A stretch of DNA of 64,000 bases from Bradyrhizobium diazoefficiens (GTDB lineage Bacteria > Pseudomonadota > Alphaproteobacteria > Rhizobiales > Xanthobacteraceae), in the NCBI RefSeq assembly GCF_018129965.1, contig NZ_JAFCKW010000017.1, positions 59,387 through 123,386 of the forward strand, given 5' to 3'. The notes beneath the pieces are model-generated. The model made no database searches. It saw only the letters and a list, made by a program, of their open reading frames with translations, and had not been told where the DNA came from. This document shows positions 53,401 to 60,861 of the stretch, piece after piece (positions within the stretch are counted from its first letter, which is position 1; every line of letters starts with the position of its first letter). Made by a program: the position numbers and the translations under genes.

Positions 53401-53950
53401 CGAGATCATCGAGCCGCGCCAGACGGCGGCGATCATCGCCGCGATAGATCAGGCTCGCCGCCAGCCACACGCCCTCGGCGCGGCTTGCTTTCAGCCTTGC
53501 CAGCACATCTCTCGCCTGCGCGACATCGAAGCGATGCGGCAGCCTCAGGACCATGAGCTGGCCCTCGGAAAACTCCAAGAGGTCGGAGAAAGTGAGACGG
53601 CATTCGCCCTTCTCGATCCGCGTGATGTCGTCGCCGCGCTTGCCTCGGGTGAGAAGCTGGCAGAGCCGGCCATAGGCGGCGCGGTCGCGCGGATAGACGA
53701 AAATGTCGGGCGTGCCGTCGACGAAGACGATGCGCGCGCCGATCAGCAGCTTCGGCTTGTTCAGTACCTCGGGATTGTCGAGCTCCTTCCAGGCCCGCAC
53801 CACGCCGGCGAGCGTGTTGTGATCGGCGATGCCGATGGCGGAAATACCAAGCCTGCTCGCCTGATGCACATAGGCGCGCGGATCCGAACCGCCGCGCAGG
53901 AAGGAGAAATTCGTGGTGATGCCGATCTCGGCATAGGCGGATCTCGTCAT
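50474..53950 (-). CDS. dnaE2: Error-prone DNA polymerase DnaE2 (ImuC)
   Basis: DnaE2/ImuC is the catalytic polymerase of the SOS mutasome; with ImuA and ImuB it copies past damaged bases. This 1158-residue protein has an N-terminal PHP domain (YAEIGITTNFSFLRGGSDPR; IGIADHNTLAGVVRAW), the C-family polymerase core with the catalytic aspartates in PPDIDVDFEHSRREEVMQYV, the conserved FGSYGFPESHAASFAQLVYI, and a C-terminal OB domain (CAGVVLVRQRPGSASGVVFM). The start is ATG 53950, overlapping imuB by four bases; a longer open frame extends into imuB. Around residues 844-885 the protein carries a stretch encoded by an inserted palindromic repeat (51297-51421) that keeps the frame. The polymerase motifs lie outside it. 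Confidence 0.95.
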   Translation of the reverse strand: MTRSAYAEIGITTNFSFLRGGSDPRAYVHQASRLGISAIGIADHNTLAGVVRAWKELDNPEVLNKPKLLIGARIVFVDGTPDIFVYPRDRAAYGRLCQLLTRGKRGDDITRIEKGECRLTFSDLLEFSEGQLMVLRLPHRFDVAQARDVLARLKASRAEGVWLAASLIYRGDDRRRLARLDDLAAAAKVPLLATNEVLYHDAGRRPLQDVLTCIREKTTIAAIGRKLEANAERFLKTPREMARLFRDFPEAIAETMRFANKIDFSLDQLKYQYPDEPVPPGKTAQGHLEDLTWAGVQTYFGGDIDDKLRATLKKELALIAELNYAHYFLTVHDIVRYARSQNILCQGRGSAANSAVCYVLGVTSVDPTKVDLLFERFISKERLEPPDIDVDFEHSRREEVMQYVYRRYGRHRAAIIATVIHYRPRSAIRDVGKALGLTEDVTAALADTVWGSWGRGLNDMQVRQAGLDPQNPMINLAVELATELIEFPRHLSQHVGGYVLTQDRLDTYVPIGNAAMDDRTFIEWDKDDVDALKMMKVDVLALGMLTCIRKCFDLIDRHKGERWVLASVPQDDPEVYDMLCRGESLGVFQVESRAQMNMLPRLKPRTFYDLVIEVAIVRPGPIQGDMVHPYLRRRNGQEKQNYPAPSPEYGEPDELYKVLHKTLGVPLFQEQAMRIAIEAARFTPEEANGLRRAMATFRNVGTIGRFEDKMIGNMVARGYAPEFARNCFEQIKGFGSYGFPESHAASFAQLVYISSWLKHYHPDAFCCGLLNSQPMGFYAPAQIVSDARKNGVEVRDIDVSHSFAQNTLESTDGKYCAVRLGFRQIDGFHWLDEDEQELKNSQSSFRGARSAGPESIALQMPGGGMESQMRNCASELAPSGAPRNDKSIDWADRIVAARNRRPFTSLEDFARDTGLPKRALILLADADAFRSLGLDRREALWQVRRLPGDVPLPLFEAATAREQPDEHAQPLPLMPRAEQVVADYQTIRLSLKGHPMEFLREMFARERVVPCKDIRHKNERRRVRCAGVVLVRQRPGSASGVVFMTLEDETGIANVVVWPKIMEQYRKEVMGARLILVEGYIQSSPEKVTHLIAQRMVDRSHDLVGLANDALGRKHPVPSGATVLEPLNDDRRDHADTPAQKIRHPRNVRILPPSRDFH
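51297..51421. repeat. Palindromic repeat inserted in frame within dnaE2
   Basis: The 125-base unit is bounded by a perfect 16-bp inverted repeat (TCATTCCGGGGCGCGC at 51297-51312 and its complement at 51406-51421) and holds a 26-bp perfect palindrome at 51326-51351 centred on GCGCAATTGCGC. Such ends (CATTCCGGGGCGC ... GCCCCGGAATGACG) are typical of intergenic repeats in Bradyrhizobium (from memory). Here it lies inside the dnaE2 gene, at about codons 844-885. The coded segment includes SSFRGARSAGPESIALQMPG and APSGAPRND, unlike any polymerase sequence. The junction residues before it (ELKNSQ) and after it (KSIDWADRIVAA) are normal DnaE2. Confidence 0.85.
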
Positions 53951-55533
53951 GCGAAGAGACCGTGGACATACCAGCTGGGAGGAACCGGCTTGCCGTCGGC
54001 GTCGAACACCTCGCCCTCGTAGAGACCGTCGCGAAAGATCCAGAAGCGCAGGCCTTCGGCATCCTCGATGCGGAAATAGTCCCGCGTCAGCTGCCTGCCG
54101 TCCTGCCGCCACCATTCCATGGCGATACGCTCCGGCCCCTCCACACGCACCACCGCATGCAGCGCGCGGCGCCATGTGAACTGATGCGGCGGGCCGTCCG
54201 GCACGGTCGCGAACGGCACCTTGATCGGCTCCGGCTTCTCGAACAGCCGAAGGGGGCGCAGCGGCGGCTCGCTCTCGGCACGCGCCGGCCACTCGGCCTG
54301 CATGGCGACGGCGAGATGATGCTGCGCCGGCGCGGCCAGCACCGCATGCTCCGGAATATGCGTGTCCTGCGGCAGATGCACGACAACGCGTTTTCCGCCG
54401 ATACGCGCGGCGATACGGTCGATCAACGCGGCGAGTTCGTCATTGTCGTGCACGTTGGCGTCGAGATCGCGCTGTTCCTGCACCACGATCTCGGTGCGGC
54501 TTGCCGACAGCCGCACCATGTCGAAGCCGAAGCCGGGATCGAGAGGGTCGGCGAGCGCGTCGAGGCGCTCGCGGAACAGGCGGTCGATGACCGCGCTTTT
54601 CGTCACCGGCCGTCCGGTCTCGACCGTGATCGCGCGCACCGCGCCGTCGGTGCGGAAAAAGGCGGCCTCCAGCCGGCGGGCGCCCTTGCCCTGTTTTTCC
54701 ATGGACGCGATCAACGTGTCGGCGAGGCGCGACAGTGTCATCGCGATCATGGTGTCGGTCGCGATCGGCTCGGCGAAACGCTTCTCCACGATGTAATCGG
54801 GCAGCGGCTTGCGCGGATTGATCGGCGCATCGCCCTGCCCCAGCGCATGCGCGAGCAGCGTGGAGAACCGCGCGCCGAACCGCGCCGTGATCTCGCCCGG
54901 CGCGCGCGCAGCCACATCGCCGATGGTTTTCAGGCCGGCACGGCGCAAGCCGGTGGTGATGGCCTCGCCGGCGCCGAGCGCGGATACCGGAAAACGGCTG
55001 ATCGCCGCGGCCTCCGCGCCATCGGCGACGATGGTGCCGGACGCCTGCCGCGTCAGCGTGCGCGCACAGACCGAGGTGCCGGCGATCGCCGCACTGACCG
55101 CAAAGCCCTGCCGGGCCAGTGCACGAACGAGGGTCTGCAGCAATGCTGCCTCGCCACCGAACAGATGCGCGCAGCCGGTGATGTCAAGGAACAGACCGTA
55201 CGGCGGATCGAGCGCCACCAGCGGCGTGAAGCGGTCGCACCAGTCGGCGATGTCGCTGAGCGTCTTGGCGTCAGCGACCACATCGGCGTCGAACACTTTC
55301 AAGTCCGGGCACATCGCCCGCGCATTGGCCAGAGGCTGGCCGATATACAGCCCCAAACGCGACGCTGCATCGTCAAGCGCATGGATCACCAGTGCATTGT
55401 TGTCCTTGATGACGACGATGCATGGCTCATTGTCCTTAACCAGCCCGCCGTTGAAACGCTGGATCCGGTCGATGGGCAGGCGCGGCAGCCACAGGCTGAG
55501 GATGCGCCGACGGTTCACTGAACTGGCACTCAT
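53947..55533 (-). CDS. imuB: ImuB, Y-family polymerase-like mutasome subunit
   Basis: ImuB is a catalytically inactive Y-family polymerase relative that tethers ImuA and DnaE2 to the beta clamp. This 528-residue protein starts RRRILSLWLPRLPIDRIQRF, where active polymerases have a catalytic aspartate that is missing here. Other family segments are PCIVVIKDNNALVIHALDDA, ARAMCPDLKVFDADVVADAK, DPPYGLFLDITGCAHLFGGE and, in the finger/little-finger region, LRRAGLKTIGDVAARAPGEI. The start ATG 55533 has GGAAATG upstream. The gene overlaps imuA by 98 bases and dnaE2 by four, so the three are tightly coupled. Confidence 0.93.
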   Translation of the reverse strand: MSASSVNRRRILSLWLPRLPIDRIQRFNGGLVKDNEPCIVVIKDNNALVIHALDDAASRLGLYIGQPLANARAMCPDLKVFDADVVADAKTLSDIADWCDRFTPLVALDPPYGLFLDITGCAHLFGGEAALLQTLVRALARQGFAVSAAIAGTSVCARTLTRQASGTIVADGAEAAAISRFPVSALGAGEAITTGLRRAGLKTIGDVAARAPGEITARFGARFSTLLAHALGQGDAPINPRKPLPDYIVEKRFAEPIATDTMIAMTLSRLADTLIASMEKQGKGARRLEAAFFRTDGAVRAITVETGRPVTKSAVIDRLFRERLDALADPLDPGFGFDMVRLSASRTEIVVQEQRDLDANVHDNDELAALIDRIAARIGGKRVVVHLPQDTHIPEHAVLAAPAQHHLAVAMQAEWPARAESEPPLRPLRLFEKPEPIKVPFATVPDGPPHQFTWRRALHAVVRVEGPERIAMEWWRQDGRQLTRDYFRIEDAEGLRFWIFRDGLYEGEVFDADGKPVPPSWYVHGLFA

Positions 55534-56218
55534 CACATTTCCATTCCATGATCCACCGGCCGCACGGGCCATGACGATTGCGCAACAGTTCGGCATCGAA
55601 GCGCGGCGCGCCCCAGGCACTCCACATCGCGCCCGGCGGCGAATGCGCCGTGCGCAGCATCCACCGCGTCTCGGCGGTCGAGGGCAGCGGCTGCGCCGCC
55701 ATCCGCAGCATCAAGCCGGTGACACCAGACGATTGCGCAGCCAGCGTCAGCTTGCGGCTCGCCACCAGATCGAACTGCCGCGTCTCGCCCCAGAGCTCGA
55801 GAACGACGGCACCGAGCGCGTCGCAGGCGAGCGCATCGGCCGAGGTGCGCAGCGCGCTCTCGACGTCGGCGGCGCGCACCATCACCACGCGGCGCGGATC
55901 GAGGCCGAGCTCGGCGAGCCCGCTCATCGACAGCGCACCTGTTTCCAGTTCCGAGAAATCCTGCCGCACCCACAGCAGCGGCCGCCGCGCCGATACGCGC
56001 CCTGCGAGACCCATGACGAACCCCGTCGCGGCCGCTCCCTGGCGCCCTTCGCAAAACACCTCGTGGATCACCGCGCGCGCGAGCCCGCCCTTCAGCGCGC
56101 TGTCGACCTCGGCATGGCCTAGCGCGACACGACCCTGCCGATGCACGACCTCAGCCGTCTCGATGCGCTCGATCTGGCCGCGCAAGGTCGCAAGCGCGCT
56201 GATGCGTGCGCCGCTCAT
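55436..56218 (-). CDS. imuA: ImuA, RecA-like mutasome subunit
   Basis: ImuA is the RecA/SulA-like partner of ImuB in SOS mutagenesis. This 260-residue protein has the family pattern: LGHAEVDSALKGGLARAVIH near the N-terminus, EVFCEGRQGAAATGFVMGLA where RecA has its Walker A (the GKT is missing), RRPLLWVRQDFSELETGALS and LAELGLDPRRVVMVRAADVE. A strong ribosome binding site (AAGGAG, 7 bases before ATG 56218) is present. A GTTC-N7-GTTC SOS box lies 65 bases upstream. Its last 98 bases overlap the start of imuB in another frame, an unusually long overlap. Confidence 0.92.
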   Translation of the reverse strand: MSGARISALATLRGQIERIETAEVVHRQGRVALGHAEVDSALKGGLARAVIHEVFCEGRQGAAATGFVMGLAGRVSARRPLLWVRQDFSELETGALSMSGLAELGLDPRRVVMVRAADVESALRTSADALACDALGAVVLELWGETRQFDLVASRKLTLAAQSSGVTGLMLRMAAQPLPSTAETRWMLRTAHSPPGAMWSAWGAPRFDAELLRNRHGPCGRWIMEWKCDECQFSEPSAHPQPVAAAPAHRPDPAFQRRAG

Positions 56219-56283
56219 GTCGCCGCTCCTTCAGGGATCATTGCCAGGGCTCTCAAAAATAAGAACCTGCGGCTGGCTCATTT

Positions 56284-56298
56284 GTTCATGATATGTTC
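56284..56298. promoter_or_regulatory. LexA (SOS) box, GTTC-N7-GTTC
   Basis: GTTC ATGATAT GTTC is an exact match to the alphaproteobacterial LexA operator, a direct repeat of GTTC with 7 bases between. It lies 65 bases before imuA (minus) and 82 bases before the radical SAM gene (plus). It is placed to control the mutasome operon and perhaps both operons. Confidence 0.8.
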
Positions 56299-56380
56299 TA
56301 ATATAAAGCTAACGGCGGCCCGGGAGTCAATCGAATTGGCGCTCGGTCTGATTCATGAGCCGAATCAAAGGGATTCCACG

Positions 56381-57616
56381 ATGGACGTACAACGCAAGCT
56401 GGAGATCCTGGCGGACGCCGCCAAGTACGACGCGTCCTGCGCCTCCAGCGGGACCGAGAAGCGGGATTCCCGCGACGGCAAGGGCATGGGCTCGACCGCA
56501 CCGGGCATGGGCATCTGCCATTCCTACGCGCCGGACGGACGCTGCATCTCCCTGCTCAAGGTGCTGCTGACCAACGCCTGCAATTACGATTGCCTCTATT
56601 GCGTCAACCGCGCCTCCAGCAACGTGCCCCGCGCCCGCTTCACCATCGACGAGGTGGTCAAGCTCACGCTCGACTTCTACCGGCGCAATTACATCGAAGG
56701 GCTGTTTCTCTCCTCAGGTATCATCCGCAGCCCCGACTACACCATGGAGCAGGTGGTCGGCGTCGCGCGCAAACTGCGCGAGGAGCATCACTTCCGCGGC
56801 TACATTCATCTGAAGACTATTCCGGAAGCCGACGACGCGCTGATCGCGGAAGCCGGCAAATATGCCGACCGTCTCTCGATCAACATCGAGATGCCGGAGG
56901 AGACGAGCCTGCAGCAATTCGCGCCGGAGAAGGACGTCCGGGCGATCCGCCGCACCATGGGTCGGCTACGGCTGAAGCTGGACGAGGCGAAGGATAGCCG
57001 CAAAGCAAAGACCAAGGCCAGGCCGCAACGCTTCGCGCCCGCCGGCCAAAGTACGCAGATGATCATCGGTGCCGATGCGGCCTCCGACCACACCATCCTG
57101 CACACCAGCGCCAATCTCTACGGTTCATATCAGCTGCGGCGCGTCTATTACTCCGCCTTCAGCCCGATCCCCGATGCAAGCCGTGCCCTGCCCCTGGTCC
57201 AGCCCCCGCTCCTGCGCGAGCACCGGCTCTACCAGGCCGACTGGCTGATGCGCTTCTACGGTTTCGACGTCGGCGAGATCGTCGACGACAGCGCCATGCT
57301 GCCGCTCGACATCGACCCCAAGCTCGCCTGGGCACTGCGCCACCGCGACCGTTTCCCGCTCGACGTCAACCGCGCCAGCCGGGAAGAGTTGCTCCGCGTA
57401 CCCGGCTTCGGCACCAAGGCGGTCGAGCGCATCATCGCGACGCGGCGCACCACCACGATCCGCCTCTCCGATCTGGCGCGGCTGCACGTCCCCCGCAACA
57501 AGGCAATGCCGTTCATCGTTCTCAGCGATCACCGGCCCGCGCCGCATCGGCTCGATGCGGCCGGGCTCATCGAGCGGTTCAAGCCGAAGGCAACGCAACT
57601 GGGATTTGGTTTCTGA
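56381..57616 (+). CDS. Putative DNA modification/repair radical SAM protein (TIGR03916)
   Basis: This 411-residue protein has the radical SAM site C67-x3-C71-x2-C74 (NACNYDCLYCVNRASSN) for the [4Fe-4S] cluster that cuts S-adenosylmethionine. It continues with GLFLSSGIIRSPDYTMEQVV and LSINIEMPEETSLQQFAPEK. The C-terminus has a helix-hairpin-helix DNA-binding element, PLDVNRASREELLRVPGFGT and KAVERIIATRR. This matches the TIGR03916 family, whose genes usually stand beside UdgX-type genes, as here. The reaction is not established; a repair or modification role is inferred. AAAGGGA precedes ATG 56381 by 7 bases. Its stop overlaps the next start by one base (TGATG). Confidence 0.93.
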   Translation: MDVQRKLEILADAAKYDASCASSGTEKRDSRDGKGMGSTAPGMGICHSYAPDGRCISLLKVLLTNACNYDCLYCVNRASSNVPRARFTIDEVVKLTLDFYRRNYIEGLFLSSGIIRSPDYTMEQVVGVARKLREEHHFRGYIHLKTIPEADDALIAEAGKYADRLSINIEMPEETSLQQFAPEKDVRAIRRTMGRLRLKLDEAKDSRKAKTKARPQRFAPAGQSTQMIIGADAASDHTILHTSANLYGSYQLRRVYYSAFSPIPDASRALPLVQPPLLREHRLYQADWLMRFYGFDVGEIVDDSAMLPLDIDPKLAWALRHRDRFPLDVNRASREELLRVPGFGTKAVERIIATRRTTTIRLSDLARLHVPRNKAMPFIVLSDHRPAPHRLDAAGLIERFKPKATQLGFGF

Positions 57617-59058
57617 TGCAGTACATCACCCTCGACACCGAAACCGATTTCGACGGCTGGCGCAAAGCCGCACGCAGCCTCGCGCTTCATCACGTACAGC
57701 CAACCGACGTCATCTGGACCGTGCAGGGCGGCGAAGCCGAGCTGTTCGCGCCGCCTGCACCCTCTCCGATCCTCGCGGTGAACGACGGCACCTTCAACGT
57801 ATCAAGCAAATTCGTCGACCTTGCCAAGTCCGCGATCCTGCATCGCGATACCGAGCGATTTGCGATCCTCTATCGCCTGCTCTGGCGATTGAAGGACAAT
57901 CACGACCTCATCGAGGTCGCGATCGACCCTGATGTCGCGCAGGTGACGGCGATGGCAAGAGCGGTCCATCGCGACGAGCACAAGATGCATGCCTTCGTGC
58001 GCTTCCGCGAGATCGGCAGGGAACGCGATGCGCATTACGTCGCCTGGTTCGAGCCGGAGCATCATATCGTCGAGCTTGCCGCGCCCTTCTTTGCCAGGCG
58101 CTTTTCCGACATGCCCTGGTCGATCCTGACGCCGGACCTGTGTGCGCATTGGAATGGCCACGCGCTCTCGTTCACGCCGGGCGTCAGCAAGAACGAGGCC
58201 CCCGGCGCGGACCGGCTGGAGGAAACCTGGCGGCGCTACTACGCCAGCATCTTCAATCCGGCGCGGTTGAAGGTGAAAGCGATGCAGAAGGAGATGCCGA
58301 AGAAATACTGGAGGAACCTGCCCGAAGCCTCGATCATTAGACCCCTGATCGAGGACGCCGAGCGCATGACCGGCGCCATGATCGCCAACGCCGCAACCGA
58401 TCCGCACAAGCCTCAGAAGCGACCGGAGGCTCCGATGACACGCAAACCCTCCGCCGACGATCTCGACGCGCTCCGCGAGGAGGCTGCCCATTGCCGCGCC
58501 TGCCCGCTTTTCAAGGACGCGACGCAGACCGTGTTCGGCGAGGGCCCCAGGGACGCCACCATCATGCTCGTCGGCGAGCAGCCCGGCGACAAGGAAGACC
58601 TCGCCGGCCATCCCTTTGTCGGCCCGGCCGGCCAGATGCTCGACCGCGCGCTTCTGGAAGCCGGCGTCGACCGCACGAAGGTCTATGTCACCAACGCGGT
58701 CAAGCACTTCAAATTCGTGCCGCGCGGAAAGATCCGGCTGCACCAGAAGCCGGCAACGCCGGAGATCAAGGCCTGCCGGCCATGGTATGAACGGGAAGTT
58801 TCGGCAATCCAGCCCGAGCTGATCGTGGCCATGGGCGCCACCGCGGCGCAAAGCGTGTTCGGCAAGATCGTCCCGGTCGGAAAAACCCGCGGCCGGCTCA
58901 TCGACCTACCCGGCGGCCGCAAGGCCCTGGTGACGGTGCATCCGTCCTATCTGCTGCGACTGCCTGATCCAGAAGCCAAAGCGCTGGAATATCAACGCTT
59001 TGTCGAAGATCTCAAGATCGCGGCGGGCTTGCAGAGGAAATCCGCCCGCGCCGCCTGA
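57616..59058 (+). CDS. udgX: UdgX family uracil-DNA binding protein fused to DUF4130-like domain
   Basis: This 480-residue protein joins two parts. Residues 1-245 match the SAM-associated DUF4130/TIGR03915 domain (RDTERFAILYRLLWRLKDNH; MHAFVRFREIGRERDAHYVA; FFARRFSDMPWSILTPDLCA). Residues 275-475 are a UdgX-type uracil-DNA glycosylase. UdgX excises uracil and stays covalently bound to DNA through a histidine in its KRRIH loop. Here the loop reads GKIRLH with H376 in that place. Other motifs are GEQPGDKEDL (320-329), NAVKHFKFV, and VHPSYLLRL near the end. Likely Fe-S ligands are C293, C296 and C387; H364 stands where family 4 enzymes have another cysteine. It is coupled to the radical SAM gene by one-base overlap. 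Confidence 0.93.
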   Translation: MQYITLDTETDFDGWRKAARSLALHHVQPTDVIWTVQGGEAELFAPPAPSPILAVNDGTFNVSSKFVDLAKSAILHRDTERFAILYRLLWRLKDNHDLIEVAIDPDVAQVTAMARAVHRDEHKMHAFVRFREIGRERDAHYVAWFEPEHHIVELAAPFFARRFSDMPWSILTPDLCAHWNGHALSFTPGVSKNEAPGADRLEETWRRYYASIFNPARLKVKAMQKEMPKKYWRNLPEASIIRPLIEDAERMTGAMIANAATDPHKPQKRPEAPMTRKPSADDLDALREEAAHCRACPLFKDATQTVFGEGPRDATIMLVGEQPGDKEDLAGHPFVGPAGQMLDRALLEAGVDRTKVYVTNAVKHFKFVPRGKIRLHQKPATPEIKACRPWYEREVSAIQPELIVAMGATAAQSVFGKIVPVGKTRGRLIDLPGGRKALVTVHPSYLLRLPDPEAKALEYQRFVEDLKIAAGLQRKSARAA

Positions 59059-59157
59059 AAACGGTCGGGAAAACCGATTTCAAGCCCCGGTTGTCATCCA
59101 ACCTTCAAATCCGTCGCCGACAATACCCTTTCCAAAAAGTTAAAGGGGCGTCCATTC

Positions 59158-60786
59158 ATGACAGATGTAGCTTTTGACAAATCGATAGCCGATCCTTCGC
59201 CAATTCAGCCGGCTTCCCGGCCGAATCTCGACAAGGGCTTCAACCCGCTGACGATGATCCTGTTCTTCGGCATCCTCGCCACGGGTCTGCTGTTCGTCGC
59301 CTACAGCATCTATTCCGACGTCGATGCGACCGGCACCAAAGTCACCAGCTACGTCCCCTATATGCTGCTGTTCGTCGCGCTGTTGATCGCGCTCGGCTTC
59401 GAATTCGTCAACGGCTTCCATGACACCGCCAATGCGGTGGCAACCGTGATCTACACTCATTCCCTGCCGGCCGAATTCGCGGTGATGTGGTCGGGCTTTT
59501 TCAACTTCCTCGGTGTTCTGATGTCGACCGGCGCGGTCGCCTTCGGCATCGTCTCGCTGCTGCCGGTGGAACTGATCCTCCAGGTCGGCTCCAGCGCCGG
59601 TTTCGCGATGGTGTTCGCGCTGCTGATCGCCGCAATCCTCTGGAATCTCGGCACCTGGTTCTTCGGCCTGCCGGCCTCCTCCTCGCACACGCTGATCGGC
59701 TCGATCATCGGCGTCGGCGTCGCCAATGCGCTCATGCGCGGACGCGACGGCACCTCGGGTGTGGACTGGGGCAAGGCGACCGAAATCGGCTATGCGCTGC
59801 TGCTCTCGCCGCTGGTCGGCTTTGTCTGCGCCGCGGGCCTGTTGCTGCTGCTCAAGATGATCGTCAAGAACCCGGCACTCTACGCCGCGCCCGAAGGCAA
59901 CAAGGCCCCGCCGATCTGGATTCGCGGCCTGCTGATCCTGACCTGCACCGGCGTGAGCTTCGCCCACGGTTCGAACGACGGCCAGAAGGGCATGGGCCTG
60001 ATCATGCTGATCCTGATCGGCACGGTGCCGACGGCTTATGCGCTCAACCGCTCCTTGCCGGAGTCGCAGGTCGCCCAGTTCCAGAAGGTCTCGGATGCCG
60101 CCGCCAAGGTGGTTGCGGCCAAGGGCGCCGGTCACGCCATCATCGGCGACCCCCGTCCCGCGGTGACGCAATACATCACCTCCCATCATATCAGCGAAGG
60201 CACCTATCCTTCGCTGTCGGTGCTGGTGAAGGATGTCGGCGACCAGGTTGCGAAGTACGGCTCGCTGAACAAGGTGCCGGCGGAAGTGGTCGGCAACACC
60301 CGCAACGACATGTACCTGACCTCGGAAGCGATCCGCTTCCTGATGAAGGACAAGGAAAACGACCTCAACAAGGACGAGATTGCGGCCTTGAACGCCTACA
60401 AGGGCGGGCTCGACAGCGCGACCAAGTTCATCCCGACCTGGGTGAAAGTCGCGGTGGCCATCGCGCTCGGCCTCGGCACCATGATCGGCTGGAAGCGCAT
60501 CGTCGTGACCGTCGGCGAGAAGATCGGCAAGACCCACCTGACCTACGCGCAGGGCGCATCCGCCGAACTCGTCGCCGCCGCCACCATCGCTGCCGCCGAC
60601 AATTTCGGCCTGCCGGTCTCGACCACCCACGTGCTGTCGTCGGGCGTCGCAGGCGCGATGGCTGCGAACGGCTCGGGCCTCCAGATCGCCACCATCAGGA
60701 ACATGGTGATGGCCTGGGTGCTGACCCTGCCCGTCGCCATCCTGCTGTCGGGCACACTCTACGTGATCTTCTCGCGCATCTTCTGA
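59158..60786 (+). CDS. pit: Inorganic phosphate transporter, PiT family
   Basis: PiT transporters take up metal-phosphate complexes with protons and are low-affinity phosphate carriers of the inner membrane. This 542-residue protein has the duplicated family signature: GFEFVNGFHDTANAVATVIY in the first half and VSFAHGSNDGQKGMGLIMLI in the second, plus STTHVLSSGVAGAMAANGSG near the end. About ten helices flank a long hydrophilic loop (about residues 300-420). The N-terminal 30 residues are hydrophilic. AAAGGGGCG precedes the ATG. No phoU or PhoB-type box is seen next to it. Confidence 0.95.
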   Translation: MTDVAFDKSIADPSPIQPASRPNLDKGFNPLTMILFFGILATGLLFVAYSIYSDVDATGTKVTSYVPYMLLFVALLIALGFEFVNGFHDTANAVATVIYTHSLPAEFAVMWSGFFNFLGVLMSTGAVAFGIVSLLPVELILQVGSSAGFAMVFALLIAAILWNLGTWFFGLPASSSHTLIGSIIGVGVANALMRGRDGTSGVDWGKATEIGYALLLSPLVGFVCAAGLLLLLKMIVKNPALYAAPEGNKAPPIWIRGLLILTCTGVSFAHGSNDGQKGMGLIMLILIGTVPTAYALNRSLPESQVAQFQKVSDAAAKVVAAKGAGHAIIGDPRPAVTQYITSHHISEGTYPSLSVLVKDVGDQVAKYGSLNKVPAEVVGNTRNDMYLTSEAIRFLMKDKENDLNKDEIAALNAYKGGLDSATKFIPTWVKVAVAIALGLGTMIGWKRIVVTVGEKIGKTHLTYAQGASAELVAAATIAAADNFGLPVSTTHVLSSGVAGAMAANGSGLQIATIRNMVMAWVLTLPVAILLSGTLYVIFSRIF

Positions 60787-60807
60787 GCGATCACTGCACG
60801 CAAGAAC

Positions 60808-60837
60808 AAAGGGCCCGTGCGCTGCACGGGCCCTTTT
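60808..60837. terminator. Bidirectional rho-independent terminator
   Basis: A perfect 12-bp stem (AAGGGCCCGTGC / GCACGGGCCCTT) with a 3-base loop is flanked by A residues on the left and T residues on the right. It lies between the convergent pit and M20 amidohydrolase genes and can stop both transcripts. Confidence 0.92.
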
Positions 60838-60861
60838 CCGTTCAGGCTTCGAGCCGGGGAC

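Noticed and set aside
50474..54292. Longer dnaE2 with 114 extra N-terminal residues
   Set aside because: The extension is the out-of-frame reading of the end of imuB; ATG 53950 gives the normal PHP-domain start and a four-base overlap.
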